A DNA stretch of 64,000 nt from Agapetus fuscipes (taxonomy: Eukaryota > Arthropoda > Insecta > Trichoptera > Glossosomatidae): assembly GCA_951799405.1 (NCBI GenBank), contig OX637337.1:1984001-2048000 (forward strand), given 5' to 3'. A program made the position numbers and the translations under genes. Below the pieces are notes generated by a model. The model was not told the DNA's origin, ran no database searches, and was given only the letters and a program-made list of their open reading frames with translations. Positions 1 to 10,672 of the stretch are shown here, in pieces. Every line of letters starts with the position of its first letter. The stretch's first letter is position 1.

Positions 1-189
1 TCAGATTCTCATACATAGTGCAAAATACAATCATTAATAGTGCATTAATTTCTAGTACGAGCGAGCCCCTCTATTGAAAACAAACTGTTTGATTCATCCA
101 ATAATTACCAATGAATTATATGAAATGAAATTATTGAAACAGTTTGCCGAAATTATTTGGGTAATGGACGTTGTGTATTGCTTTCTGGA

Positions 190-310
190 TCCCATGTATA
201 CAACTTTAAGTTCCAACTCCACTATAGAGTTTCACCAAAATTGTATGAAAATTGAAGCCTCCGCAGTAGGCGCTGATTTTGTTTTCATGTATTTTTTGGT
301 TGACGTTATG
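190..310. repeat. Degraded L-type repeat
   Basis: The stretch has the pattern 'gagtttcac..aaaa.tgtat' followed by a 'ggcgct' core and an opposing 'catgtatttttt'. The same pattern recurs near 23.79, 24.0, 37.3 and 47.05 kb. The facing 'aatgtatg' and 'catacatt' ends suggest an old palindromic MITE. No clear TSD was seen. A short reading frame across it is probably chance. Confidence 0.35.
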
Positions 311-519
311 TTTGCGTTTACACGTTTAGTTTTATACTTGGTAAATTGTTTGTGTTGCGGACTCGGTCACCCCTACAGTAATGTAATGAATGTTTTCTAG
401 AACGATCGTACGCAGGGACCGTTCCCACAAAAACTGAGCCAAAAGCTTAAATCAGAATTTGTTGGAAAACGTAAAAATTATCAGAAAAAATAGTTTTGAG
501 TATAATGTAAGAATGTAAT

Positions 520-790
520 TTGTTGTGTATGTTCTTTGACTTATTAGTTGGTATGCGGCTGACCACCCATGCTGTAGAAAATGGTTCACTTTGCCAATGT
601 CACCCCTGTTTTCAGGGAAGGTCGGCAAGAGTTGCAGGGTATATGTCCATATGAGATTCGTGTTTTTATATTGTAAGACCACATGCGGCATGTTTAAGCG
701 TGAACTTGTGCATGTCTGTTTGTGAAAGTGCATATAATGTGAATCTTTAATTTTACATATATTTTGCAACTTAGACTTAGATTAGATTAG
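520..790 (+). mobile_element. LINE-A 3' end, subfamily 2
   Basis: This is a 5'-truncated copy of the 3' end of LINE-A. It carries the hallmark blocks 'ggttcactttgccaatgtca', 'tcagggaaggtcggcaagag' and 'gcaacttaga', and ends in a (TAGATT) tail. The start 'ttgttgtgtatgttc' matches the 3' UTR of the subfamily also seen at 25.45 kb. The constant 3' end and variable 5' end are typical of target-primed retrotransposition. Confidence 0.85.
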
Positions 791-2015
791 TTTAGAACGT
801 CTCCTAAAAATACGACAATATGTAAGTACACACTTTAAAAAATATATATTACTTGATTTTTTCACATCCAATCTTTATGATCGTCTTGCAGAAGATTTAA
901 ATCACCTTTTAATATTTAAATAATTCTCAATTTGGTCAACACAAACTATTTTCTTTCAAAAGAACCGGATAATACATATTTTCTGATTCACAAATATCCG
1001 TAGTGTTTTTACTTTGTGGTTAAAAATGTTCTACCTGTGGTTACAATGCATGGATTACTTAAATTGATTTAATTTTTTCTTTTTTTAGTTAATACAGGTT
1101 TTTGTTAAAATTATCATAACTCTTGATGATACCTTGCTAGGCCAAAACGTTTGATTCGTATAGTTTTCAAATAAATATAAACATTTCATGGTAATTAAAA
1201 CATTTTCGATTATTAATTTTAATTATTTGTTTAAAATTGATTACTCATTTATGTATACACAATGAACTTTGTGTGAACCGTGAAAACAATTTTTAGCCTT
1301 TCTAATTTTATTAGACACCAAAATAAATTTCTCTCGACAGACATTCTTCCCATTAAAATAGTTTTTTGTGTAAAAGTTTACATAAAAAGAATGATCAAAA
1401 TTGAAATACACTTTTGTCCCAGTAATGCTGCCGTCGGTCCGTCTGTGCACCGGCGTGGAAGCAATACTGTGTACGTCTGTGTTTCAGCCATAAAGCATTT
1501 TCATTTCATTCAGCTCATTCTTTCATCGACCCCCCACATCCTCCTGCCACCCCGTCCCACCCCCACGCCTTCCATATCCTCTCTGCCATTAATTCGGTAA
1601 TGAAATAACAACAACAAAGCAAACGCGAGCTCGGTATCAGCAAAACTTCATATCGGGGCATTACATCGCCAGCAAATGTAAGTGGACCTTGGAGAGAGAA
1701 GAGAAATGTATGGAAGAGATGCTTGGCTATCTCATCACATTTTCTTGTAGACACATCAATATAATACGTGTGGGAAAAAGTAATGTGTATTTTAGTACAA
1801 TTTCGAAAAGATAATTAAGTGTAAGGGAGTCATAAAGAGAAAGTTGTGAATAGTATAGAATGGAAGTTTCAAAGAATTGAAGTTCTTCTGCAAATGATTT
1901 AAAGAATTTTGTATTTTTAGGATTTGATGGAGTTTTTAAATGTGTTTGGAATTTATAGAATGTGAGAACGATAGATAGAATAGATGATGTATTTAATCTT
2001 AACTGAATACCTTAT
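791..2015. other. AT-rich stretch without recognised gene
   Basis: No recognised repeat or coding region is seen. About 1500-1760 is less AT-rich (C-rich 'cccccacatcctcctgccac') and has no copy elsewhere in the window, so it may be unique host DNA. I see no splice-bounded reading frame in it. Confidence 0.4.
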
Positions 2016-2019
2016 CAAA

Positions 2020-2190
2020 GTTGCAAAGATATATTTATTTTTAAGATTTGTATTAAATCCATGCTGACAAAAATACTAATGTTAGTTACATATGCACGTG
2101 TTCCATGAAACCTAAGATGAACATAAACCCTGCTACTCTTACCGCCCTTTCTTTAAAACATGGGTGGTATTGGTAAATTATAAAAAAATA
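2020..2190 (-). mobile_element. LINE-A 3' end, degraded
   Basis: On the minus strand it keeps recognisable pieces of the LINE-A 3' end, such as the reverse complements of 'gggtggtattggtaaa' and 'gatgaacataaaccctg'. Many substitutions mark it as an older copy. Confidence 0.55.
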
Positions 2191-2624
2191 ATACATTATG
2201 GGAAATTAGACTAATGCTAAAAAAGTTGTAAAGAAACAAAACAAAATAATATAGAGGATGCAAAAGGTTAGTTTGTATATTGTGTCTTATGAAAGTTTTT
2301 TTTTTCAGAAATATTAATTGTTAAAGTATAATTTGTTATCAAGAAAATAATCAAAACATGACTATGAAAAGGATTGCATTGTTTATATTTCATTTTACAT
2401 AATAATTAAATTTAGGTTAATTATTTAACTACAAAATTCACTGTGATTGGAACAATATTCCGAATTAATTTATTAATTCTACGTGTAAGCATCGTTTACA
2501 TCAAAATGTACCCAAAACAATGAATGTTGAGGTTTATTTAACTCATAAACACAATTTGATATCCAAAATGTAATGTACCGAGAAAATTTAAGCCTAATTT
2601 TAATCCATTGCGAAATGGTATGTA

Positions 2625-3180
2625 CCTTAAAAACTGAATGAGGGCTGATTCACTGATTTAAGAAATTGTGGGTAAAACATTTTATTGGGTGTAACTTCTC
2701 ATAGGACTTGATCTTGGACCGGTTCGTAGTCCGTAGTGGCAACACTTCGGACTCGTAAATGGAAGGTTGTGGATTCGGATCCCGGCGGAGCACAAAAAAT
2801 ATACCATTTGTATTTCGAATGAGCTCTTCGCTGAGTTGAAAAATTCATAAACCTCTACCAAAGACCGGTCACTGAAAGGTCCATCCAAGCATACAACAAC
2901 TGGGCTTTGCTTGAGAATTGGCGCTTTCTACAGCGACGACCAAGCTCGCAGAGGGCTCTTGAGGTGTGATACACACAAAAACAGCGCTCACCAAATAAAT
3001 CATCCTAATATTATTATTATTATTATTATAGCAAGTGAAATAACTATAAGGAAGTGCTCATGGCTTACTTCTTAAAACTTCAGGATTCTCACACTTTTGC
3101 AGTGTTTTGTCTCGTAGAAAATAGGAAAAAAGGTGCATTTATCTAAGAAAGCCATGATAACTTAATATTTCATTTATTCA
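2625..3180 (+). repeat. N-repeat split by SINE-B
   Basis: The flanks 'tgattcactgatttaagaaa' and 'gaagtgctcatgg..acttctt' match uninterrupted copies at 9125-9290 and 58205-58445. In those copies the two halves are contiguous around 'tcatagtaagtgaact'. The SINE-B at 2714-3030 therefore inserted inside an older N-repeat, and the other copies act as empty sites. The class of the N-repeat is unknown. Confidence 0.7.
2714..3030 (+). mobile_element. SINE-B full-length, LINE-beta-type tail
   Basis: This tRNA-derived SINE is about 315 bp. The head has a pol III B-box-like 'ggattcggatcccgg'. The body runs through 'tcataaacctctacc', 'ccggtcactgaaaggtcc' and 'gacgaccaagctcg'. The 3' module 'gggctcttgaggtgtgat' is shared with LINE-beta at 16.5 kb, and the copy ends in (ATT)n. 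It lies inside an N-repeat. Confidence 0.9.
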
Positions 3181-3206
3181 CTTTTATCTTTAAGCTGTCA
3201 ATAAAC

Positions 3207-3545
3207 TTTTTCCAATCGATAGCTTAATTAATAAAATGCTTGCATTCCATGTCGACAGAAAGGGTTCGATCCCCACCGAGGGCGTCAGAAATGATTTCCC
3301 GTTTTGGTTTTTATTTCAAACTCAAAATAAATACCGTCAAGATGTACTCAGCCTTCACAAGAAATAAATACCAGCCCGCTCGGGAGATGGGAAACCCCAC
3401 TTAAACTGATGTAGTTGGTGTGAGGCCAGCCCCCTTACCCGTAAAAATAAACAGGTCCCGAACCACAACATGCGACCCCTTCGGGGATAATGCAGGCAAG
3501 AATTTACACTATATGTGTAGTTTTGTTGCAAGTTGCGAGACATTT
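3207..3545 (+). mobile_element. SINE-C
   Basis: tRNA-derived SINE with head 'gatagcttaattaataaaat', B-box-like 'gggttcgatccc', middle 'cagaaatgatttcccgtttt', and tail 'gcgaccccttcggggata' plus 'cactatatgtgtag'. It is several percent diverged from the cleaner copy at 15068. It runs directly into a LINE-A ORF fragment. Confidence 0.85.
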
Positions 3546-3592
3546 CTTCACGCTTTCACCAATCTGATCCAGCCATACTTTATTAAGCCTGC
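3545..3592 (-). mobile_element. LINE-A ORF scrap
   Basis: On the minus strand it reads roughly KVWLDQIGESVKK. This corresponds to the KVWKDQISEI segment of the longer LINE-A ORFs at 44.9 and 55.5 kb. It is only a few codons and is joined to a SINE-C tail. Confidence 0.55.
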
Positions 3593-3799
3593 ATGTATGT
3601 GTGTGTGCATAAAATGCTACCATAATAACATCCGGAAATGAGGTTGGAGAGACTCTTGTTAGTAGGTAACTAAGTATTAGACGTTTTCTTGCGGGAAAGT
3701 TCTAGAACGCCGTTTGTTGGCGTCCTGTGTCGGCCATACAAAGTCTCGCCTGTAATCCGAGTCTAAGCCACCCTTAAACGTGAGCTAATCAGTTTCCAG

Positions 3800-3925
3800 G
3801 CACTTCTATAATACGAGGCACCGCGCCACACGGAGCCCCGAGCACAAAACCCAGCGTTAATTCCTGTCAATTCAACGTTAATTTAAAAATGTATCAAACA
3901 AACGACGGCGAACCTAGTGAGTGAA
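3800..3925 (+). promoter_or_regulatory. Possible TATA promoter and short first exon
   Basis: A non-repetitive, GC-richer stretch has a TATA-like 'tataat' at 3807-3812. An ATG at 3889 opens a frame reading MYQTNDGEP. That frame meets a near-consensus splice donor GTGAGT at 3917-3922. This is suggestive of a short coding first exon, but no acceptor or downstream exon was identified. It could be chance. Confidence 0.22.
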
Positions 3926-4300
3926 GAGTATTCTTGTATGCTTTCGATTTACGCTGTCGAGGGGAGCTTGGGATGTTTTATACTATACGTGCAGGAGTTT
4001 TAGCGTGTAGAAAAAAATCACCCAAGTAATTCAAAGTAGCAGGAAGACTTACGGTGTTATTCACACACAGCAAACCCGTGGCTCATCCGCAGCCTACGCG
4101 AATATTTTATAAAAGAAAAATAACGATCTGTAGATCAACTATCGATCAAACGTTTTGTGAATGAATCGAACTGTTAGTATTTAAAGTGTAGTTTATGACA
4201 AAAACGGGAAAAATAATTTAATTGAAAAATAAAGAAAATCTTAATCATCAATCTAAGGTGCAAGGAAAATATGTTTTCAATTTTAAATTCATTTTTGATG

Positions 4301-4460
4301 AAGGTGCGGCTGACCACTAATGCTGTAGAAAATGGTTCACTTTGCCAATGTCACCCCTGTTTCAGGGAAGGTCGGCAAGAGTTGCAGGGCTTATGTTCAT
4401 TTGAGATGGGTTCTTATAATGTAGGTCCACATATAAAAGACTCAAATATGAATCTCAATT
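4301..4460 (+). mobile_element. LINE-A 3' end, internally deleted
   Basis: It begins at 'gcggctgaccactaatgctg' and keeps the 'tgccaatgtcacccctgtt' block. It then loses the middle and resumes near 'tcaaatatgaatctcaatt'. Confidence 0.8.
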
Positions 4461-6134
4461 AACGTTAACATGCTAAGGGGCAAGATATATCTTGGAGTAA
4501 TTATGTTAACCATATTTTAAGGTTTTTTTTTGTTGTAGACGAATTGTAACGAACTATGAGTTTGTGTGTACATGTACCTAGGCACGTAGCTTGCTGGTGT
4601 GCGTAACTGGAATAGTGCCGAACAGCTAGTTTAATGATGAAATAAACGATAGTTGACTGCTTTGGAACAATCCACTATAGAAAAATATACGAAAAACTTC
4701 CATATGAACTGTATAAATATGAGCCGCAATTGTGTGGAGTCAGAGTCACTTGAAACATTGTGACGTGAAGCCGATAAGCTATCTAGCAAGAAAAGTGATA
4801 CATTGTAAACCCATAGTGCACAAAATAAATGTTTAAATAAATAACAGATTAATTAAAAGATCCCAAGTAAAATCATTACAGTATGATAAATATTTATAAA
4901 AATGGACTTTCACTGTGTTATCAGATCAGTACTTAAAAATATTACAGTTTGACTTTGTTATTTACGGATTACCTGTAAAAATACTCCAAAAAGAAAACTT
5001 ACTACCTTCAAGTCTATAGAATGTATTTTTTTTCAGGTTATTCAGATTCACCTAAAGTAATTATGCAAACTGAATAGAATGAGGTTGCACAAAGCTGCCT
5101 CCCCCCTTTTTTTAATCTAACTTTATAAGCAATCTGCTACATATTTTTCCGGCAAGTCATCTTTATGCTAATTGAACATCGAGTGGCGTGGCGGTCAGTT
5201 GTATCTGTTTGAATACGCAAACGGAGTTTTCCGGTCTTTCCAACAAAACGCCGAGTAAAAGCTTGTTACAAAAGGACTATTGTAGGGAAAATAAAGGATA
5301 TGGGGATATTTTGAATATGGAATACAAAAAAAAGATGATCGAGAAGGAAATAAAAGGAGATGGGTTCAGAGCCACAGGCTTGTGTAAGTTATGCTTATAA
5401 ATATTGATATGTTTTGTAAACATTGTGATGGTGAATAAAATAAAATTGTGTAATAAAATTTTGGTTAATTATCCTCTTTTGTATGTTAAATATTATTTTT
5501 TCGGTCAATACTCTACAAGAATCACCATTAGCGATGAAGAATTAATCTGCAGAACGCGGTATTAGTCTTGAAGTAGATTTTAAGCTAACACTTCGTTGAA
5601 GACATGAACATCATAGTATTAATCCTTACAAATTATTGAACAATCATGGTAAAAATCGTTTTAAACTTTGCTTTCAAACTCGTCATTTTCTGGTTCTTTC
5701 GAACAGTAGGTACCTACCCCAAGAAAAATACTTTTCTTTAAAACTCAAACATAGGGTTTACTCAAAGTAGTTTTAAAAACGAAGGATTAATTTTTTAATT
5801 TTCGTAGTTTTTTTAGAAAAAAACATTGCGCTTCAGCTTTTACAATGGCTTCACTTTTAACTCAAACTATGCGTTTGACTATAATTATATGGAAATTAAA
5901 GAGCTCTGCTTTAGTTTCTTAAGATTTTTTGGCAAAACGCTGTGGTAGGATTTGAACGTAGCTATAGTTTTCCAGTTCTTCTAACAGGGAGAGGGAGAGA
6001 GGTATCGAAAGCTCATACCGCGGCTTAGTTTGGTATCTAGGACAAGTGGATGTAGACAACTTGGCACAGACTATTTGGCGTCAGAACAAATGAAAATTTG
6101 GATATAATAAATTAAGCGGTAAAAACGGTAATAA
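4461..6134. other. No recognised gene
   Basis: Mostly AT-rich. About 4690-4815 has an LTR-like look (TATA-like 'gtataaatatgagc', then 'aaaataaatg'), but no ends or TSD were found. A 'tggactttcactgtgt' word at 4904 matches the 3' tail of FB-H. The short ORF at 5188-5400 has no recognisable domain. Confidence 0.35.
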
Positions 6135-6453
6135 ACCGGTCTGTAGCTCAATGGTAACACTGTGGACTCTGAATTGGAAGGTTGTGGGTTCGAATCCCGG
6201 CGGAGCACAAAAACATACCATTTATATTTTCAAATTTGCTCTTCGCTGGGATGAAAAATTCATAAACCTTTACCGATGACCGGTAACCAAAGGTCCATCC
6301 AGCCTTACAGCAACTGGGTCTTGCTTGAGTATTGGCGCTTTGAAGCGACGACCAAGCTCGTACACCTCTGCGGCACTACAACAAGTGTCATAGACCCCTT
6401 GAGTCTCTAGAATCTATGGAGTCTCCCGCACAGGATTTCTTAAAAAAAAAAAA
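6135..6453 (+). mobile_element. SINE-B with LINE-gamma-type tail
   Basis: The head and body are SINE-B: 'gtctgtagctcaatggtaac', B-box 'gggttcgaatcccgg', and 'gcgacgaccaagctcg'. At about 6359 the usual tail is replaced by a module matching the LINE-gamma 3' end: 'acacctctgcggcac', 'gtcatagacccc' and 'ctcccgcacaggat'. It ends in A12. The same tail is attached to LINE-gamma codons at 10.5 kb on the minus strand. Confidence 0.85.
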
Positions 6454-6599
6454 GCGTAGCAAATATGAAAAAATCAAAGTATTCGATAGTTTCATGGGTT
6501 TCAAAAGTATATTAAAGAAAATTTATAGTTTTTCGTACAGCTCATTTATATCCCAGTGTTTTTTTGTCGTAGCGTTCACTTATTGCAGTATTCACTTGC

Positions 6600-7220
6600 T
6601 CTAACAATCATTACTTCCACAAACCATCTATCTTAGCCTTCGCTTTTCCTGTTTCTCACTTGTTTTGCGCCTACTTTTCCAATCGCTCACTTGTCGGAGT
6701 ATCCACTTGTCTTTACAATCACTGGCACTGACAATCACCTGTATTTTTGGATTGATTTTTTCACACTTTGTCCTAGTTTGCCGAAGCTCTCTCTTGATCT
6801 AGCGCTCTTTTATCCCAACTTTCACAAATCCAAGTGCCTACTTATTTAAGCGTTCACTGCTCCCAGATCTTACATGTTCTTTCCTTTACTTGTCCTAATA
6901 ATCACTATTTCAAGAGTCAACTAATACTACAATTCCATTATCAAACTTTCCCTTGTTAAATCGCTCACTTATCCTCACATTCATTTGTTCAATCACTCAC
7001 TTATACCAACATTCACTTGTTATATCGCTTACTTATCCTACGATTCATTTGTTATTTTGCTCACTTATCCCAAAATTCACTGGTTCTATAGCTCACATAG
7101 CTGATCATTCACGTGCTTAATCGCTCATTTATACTAACATTCACTTGTTCTATCGCTCACTTATCCCAAAATTCACTTGATCTATCGCTCACATAGCTGA
7201 TCATAAACAGATGTCACTTG
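6600..7220 (+). repeat. Diverged edge of minisatellite
   Basis: Loose repeats of 'cacttgt...tcgctcactt' with spacing near 32 bp become more regular towards the right. It is the decayed edge of the arrays at 7.2-8.1 kb. Confidence 0.8.
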
Positions 7221-7450
7221 TTCAATCGCTCACTTATACCAACATTCACATGTTCTATCGCTCACTTATACCAACATTCACATGTTCTATCGCTCACTTA
7301 TACCAACATTCACATGTTCTATCGCTCACTTATACCAACATTCACATGTTCTATCGCTCACTTATACCAACATTCACATGTTCTATCGCTCACTTATACC
7401 AACATTCACATGTTCTATCGCTCACTTATACCAACATTCACATGTTCTTA
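7220..7450 (+). repeat. 32-bp minisatellite array
   Basis: About seven nearly perfect tandem copies of a 32-bp unit that contains 'tatcgctcacttatacc' and 'aacattcacatgttc'. Because 32 is not a multiple of 3, all three frames stay open with a 32-residue periodic translation. The apparent proteins are artefacts. Confidence 0.95.
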
Positions 7451-7559
7451 TTTCACATGTTTTCACATTCACGTGTACTTATCCTACGATTAACTTGTTA
7501 TATCGCTCACTTATTATACGATTCACTTGTTTCATCACTCACTTATACCCAAATTTACT

Positions 7560-8105
7560 TATTCTATCGCTCACTGATCCCAACATTCACTTGCTCACTT
7601 ATCCTACGATCCACTTGTTATATCGCTCACTGATCCCAACATTCACTTGCTCACTTATCCTACGATCCACTTGTTATATCGCTCACTGATCCCAACATTC
7701 ACTTGCTCACTTATCCTACGATCCACTTGTTATATCGCTCACTGATCCCAACATTCACTTGCTCACTTATCCTACAATCCACTTGTTATATCGCTCACTT
7801 ATCCCAACATTCACTTGCTCACTTATCCTACGATCCACTTGTTATATCGCTCACTTATCCCAACATTCACTTGCTCACTTATCCTACGATCCACTTGTTA
7901 TATCGCTCACTTATCCCAACATTCACTTGCTCACTTATCCTACGATCCACTTGTTATATCGCTCACTTATCCCAACATTCACTTGCTCACTTATCCTACG
8001 ATCCACTTATTATATCGCTCACTGATCCCAACATTCACTTGCTCACTTATCCTACGATCCACTTGTTATATCGCTCACTGATCCCAACATTCACTTGCTC
8101 CATCA
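7560..8105 (+). repeat. 56-bp minisatellite array
   Basis: Nearly ten tandem copies of a 56-bp unit. Each is one 32-bp-type monomer ('cacttgttatatcgct' through 'cccaacatt') followed by a 24-bp shortened monomer ('cacttgctcacttatcc' plus 'tacgatc'). Copies differ by single bases, for example 'ctgatccc' versus 'cttatccc', so homogenisation is recent. Confidence 0.95.
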
Positions 8106-8360
8106 CCGAGCTCTCGCAAACCCGATGGGCGTCACCCACTTGTACCATCCCGCGGCATAAGCGGCGGAAAATCTGCCGAGAACTTAGTTTCTTTCCGCTG
8201 TAAATCAAAGCGATTGTTGCGCCCGGCATATAAAGTGACCCACCTCCCGCCCGCTCCTAACTGAATACCGGCTCGGAATACCAAGTATCCGGGCGATTAA
8301 CAGCGAGCCGAGAGACAAGTGAAAACGCAAACGCAACTTCTCATGTAGCCGGCATGGACG
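8106..8360 (+). promoter_or_regulatory. GC-richer island with TATA box
   Basis: Unlike its surroundings, this stretch is GC- and CpG-rich and matches no repeat in the window. 'TATAAA' lies at 8229-8234, followed by a C-rich region. A weak donor-like 'aagtgaaaac' sits near 8317. It could be a core promoter with a non-coding first exon, or unique sequence next to the satellite. No open reading frame supports a gene here. Confidence 0.3.
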
Positions 8361-8437
8361 TGTGAAAAGTGGTTGGCTGTATGGATAATTTAATATACCG
8401 GTTTGAGAACTAAACTGGTGATATCTGACAATTTGAA

Positions 8438-8690
8438 CTAATCTAATCTAACTTGCAAAGATATGTTACATCGGAGAATCACATTACATGCATTCTCACA
8501 ACCAGACACGTACAAGTTCGCGCTTGCACATGCCTCATGTGAACCTACAAAATAAAAACCAAATCTCAAATGGACATACACCCTGCAACTCTTGTCGTCC
8601 TTCCCTGAAACAGGGGTGACATTGGCAAAGTGAACCATTTTTACAGCATGGGTGGTCAGCCGCATACCAACCTATAAGTCAAGGAACTGA
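8438..8690 (-). mobile_element. LINE-A 3' end, subfamily 2
   Basis: Full 3' module in reverse, starting at the (AATCTA) tail and ending at 'accaacctataagtcaagg'. A 75-codon minus frame across it is the recurrent non-coding ORF of this repeat. Confidence 0.9.
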
Positions 8691-8693
8691 TAG

Positions 8694-9115
8694 TAATAAT
8701 AGTAATAATACAAGATTTTTACAGCGCCTTTTCATGACTCTTGGTCATCCCAAAGGCGCTTGTTCATATGAGCGCGCGAACAGGTGGGTCTTCAACCCTT
8801 TCTTAAAGTGCTCTCCAGATTCATTTCGCGCAGGTCATCTGGGAGGCCGTTCCATATCGTTGGAGCAGCCACCTTGAAGGCTCGATCTCCAAAAACGGTC
8901 TTCTTTTCCCTTCTTAGAAACTCTATCCGACTGCGACATGATGCTGCTGATCGCAGTGTTGCTGTTCTGCTGCTTGTGGTGGCTGGAACTATAATATTTG
9001 ATTAAATATTTCCAGTCCCGCGCAGGCTCTTGAAGACCAGCAACTTTTTATTATACTGGACCCGTTAATGAATCTTGAGCCAGTGAAGGGACTTCAGGTG
9101 CGGCGTAATGTGGCA
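8694..9115 (-). mobile_element. LINE-beta-clade RT C-terminus, frameshifted
   Basis: The minus strand encodes the far C-terminus of a CR1/L2-like reverse transcriptase. HITPHLKSLHWL is followed by LRSAASCRSRIEFLRREK and then FGDRAFKVAAPTIWNGLP. A frameshift or stop comes after LRKG, before LKTHLFARSYE. The 3' UTR can form a 'gcgccttt..aaaggcgc' stem, and the copy ends in a TATTAC/ATT microsatellite. It is a 5'-truncated dead copy. Confidence 0.85.
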
Positions 9116-9124
9116 ATCAAATGT

Positions 9125-9290
9125 TATTGTAAAACTTTGAGAAATTGTGGATAAACCATAAAATATGGTGTAACTTATCATAGTAAGAGAACTAATTATA
9201 AGGAAATGCTCATGACAAACTTCTTAACCACAAGATTTTCCCATTTTTAAAAGTGTTTAATCTTGAAGAATATATGAAAAATGATGCGTA
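9125..9290 (+). repeat. N-repeat, uninterrupted
   Basis: Matches 2625-3180 without the SINE and 58205-58445: 'agaaattgtggataaa', 'gtaacttatcatagtaag', 'aatgctcatga'. The class is unknown. Confidence 0.65.
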
Positions 9291-10190
9291 TATCTTCCCT
9301 ATGTGAGCTATTTATGTATTTTTTTTTCAGTTTTACAACTCAGGTATCAATATATCTCACACCATGTCTTGTATTTTTATTGCACAGTCGTATTTACTAT
9401 TCCTCCTGTAATTTTTTTTCCCAACGGGGTCCTGTAAAGAGAATGTTTTTACATGAAGCAACAATTGTAACACTTAACTCTTCATTTTATCGTTTGTTGA
9501 GGCAATCACTTTGTAATCATTCATCTTACAGATAAAAAATATAAACCACATGGTTTTTGAGACCGGCAAGTCTATTGATGAAGATGCAAACGGATTGCTT
9601 GTGAAACCGGTCGTAGCATTTAATTTACTCGCCGTAAACAAAAACAAAGTCGTTTGTATTTTTTGACTTCTCAAAACTTCCGGGACTCAGACATAATTCA
9701 ATTAACTAAACTGACATCTGCCTGCAATTCCTAAAAGCAAACACAGAAACATTATAATGCACTCTGTTTGTATGAAGGCTAACTTTCAGCGGCGAGCTTT
9801 CAAATTTTTAATTACCTCCTCCAAGTGGCTAACAAACTGTCACATTTCTTGTCCACTCGCAGGCCTCATTACAAAAAAAAAAGCTCTTCCTGACGAAAAA
9901 AAAGCTCTTAGTTAGGAGCTTTTATTGCTGTTTTTCCAGCAGAGAATAAAGGTGATCCCCTTCGCAAAAGTTTTTTGCAAACTCCTTTTCAGCATAATAA
10001 GATTAATTACAAAATTTGCCTGATTCAGTTAGGAGGGAAATTTTAACTTTTTTTTTTCGCGATAAAGTTTTCATCAAAGGATCAAAATCGTTCGCTTTGG
10101 GGAGGGCTATCGCTTGAGGGTCTTGATGAATTTAAAAATTTACCTCATTCGCCCCCTTTCATTTTTTTTTATAATTAAACTGAAATGATT
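9291..10190. other. No recognised gene
   Basis: About 9540-9660 has a short 'gaccggcaag..gaaaccggtc' inverted word pair. About 9700-9960 is moderately complex, without repeat matches in the window, and contains duplicated 'aaaaaaaagctctt' words. No coding signal is convincing. Confidence 0.35.
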
Positions 10191-10193
10191 TAG

Positions 10194-10435
10194 ATCGGTC
10201 TGTAGTCAAATGGTTATCACTATGGACTTGTTATTGGAAGTTCGTGTGGATAATTAAAAATGAAGTGTGATTTTTGAAATACGCCCTTTGCTTCATTGAA
10301 AAGTTCAAATGGTTCAGTCTCACAAGAACTGGGATTTGCTTGTGCAATTCTTTTTTTTTATCAATGCCCAAGTTTGCAGAATACTCTTGAGGTATGATTC
10401 ACACAATAACAGCAAATAGATCATTCTATAATAAT
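10194..10435 (+). mobile_element. SINE-B, degraded
   Basis: The head 'gatcggtctgtagtcaaatg' and end 'aaatagatcattctataata' identify it. Several internal deletions are present. Confidence 0.7.
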
Positions 10436-10499
10436 CATTATGATCACGTTACAACTATTTTGGGAAAGAGCGGCAAGTCTCAGAGTTTGAAATTTTGTT

Positions 10500-10672
10500 T
10501 AGAGGTTTTTTAAAGGAATCCTGTGCGGGAGGCTCCCCAATTCTTAATAGTCTTGGGGGTCTATGTCACCCTCGAAGGGTGCCGCTGAGGTGTTGCTTGA
10601 ATTGTTGCTTCTTTCGTGAGGCGCTGCAAGGAAGTGGCGATTAATGCTGGTTTTGAGAGTTTTCTTTCAGTG
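10500..10672 (-). mobile_element. LINE-gamma 3' end
   Basis: The minus strand reads LKTSINRHFLAAPHERSNNS, then SNTSAAP. This aligns with FKTNTNRHFPATPHDRSNNT at 41.8 kb. The downstream 3' UTR ('gtgacatagacccccaagac', 'gcctcccgcacaggat') is also found as the tail of the SINE-B at 6135. Confidence 0.8.

Noticed and set aside
1515..1754. Host exon in the 1.5-1.75 kb island
   Set aside because: No domain, start context or splice sites could be supported; kept only as a non-repetitive stretch.
6135..6210. tRNA gene
   Set aside because: A and B boxes are present, but the acceptor stem does not pair and the sequence continues into a SINE body.
7220..8105. CRISPR array
   Set aside because: Repeats are directly tandem with no unique spacers, and the context is eukaryotic.
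7211..8203. Overlapping long frames with periodic protein repeats (for example 140 and 166 codons)
   Set aside because: They arise because the 32- and 56-bp satellite units are not multiples of three and lack stops; all three frames are open.
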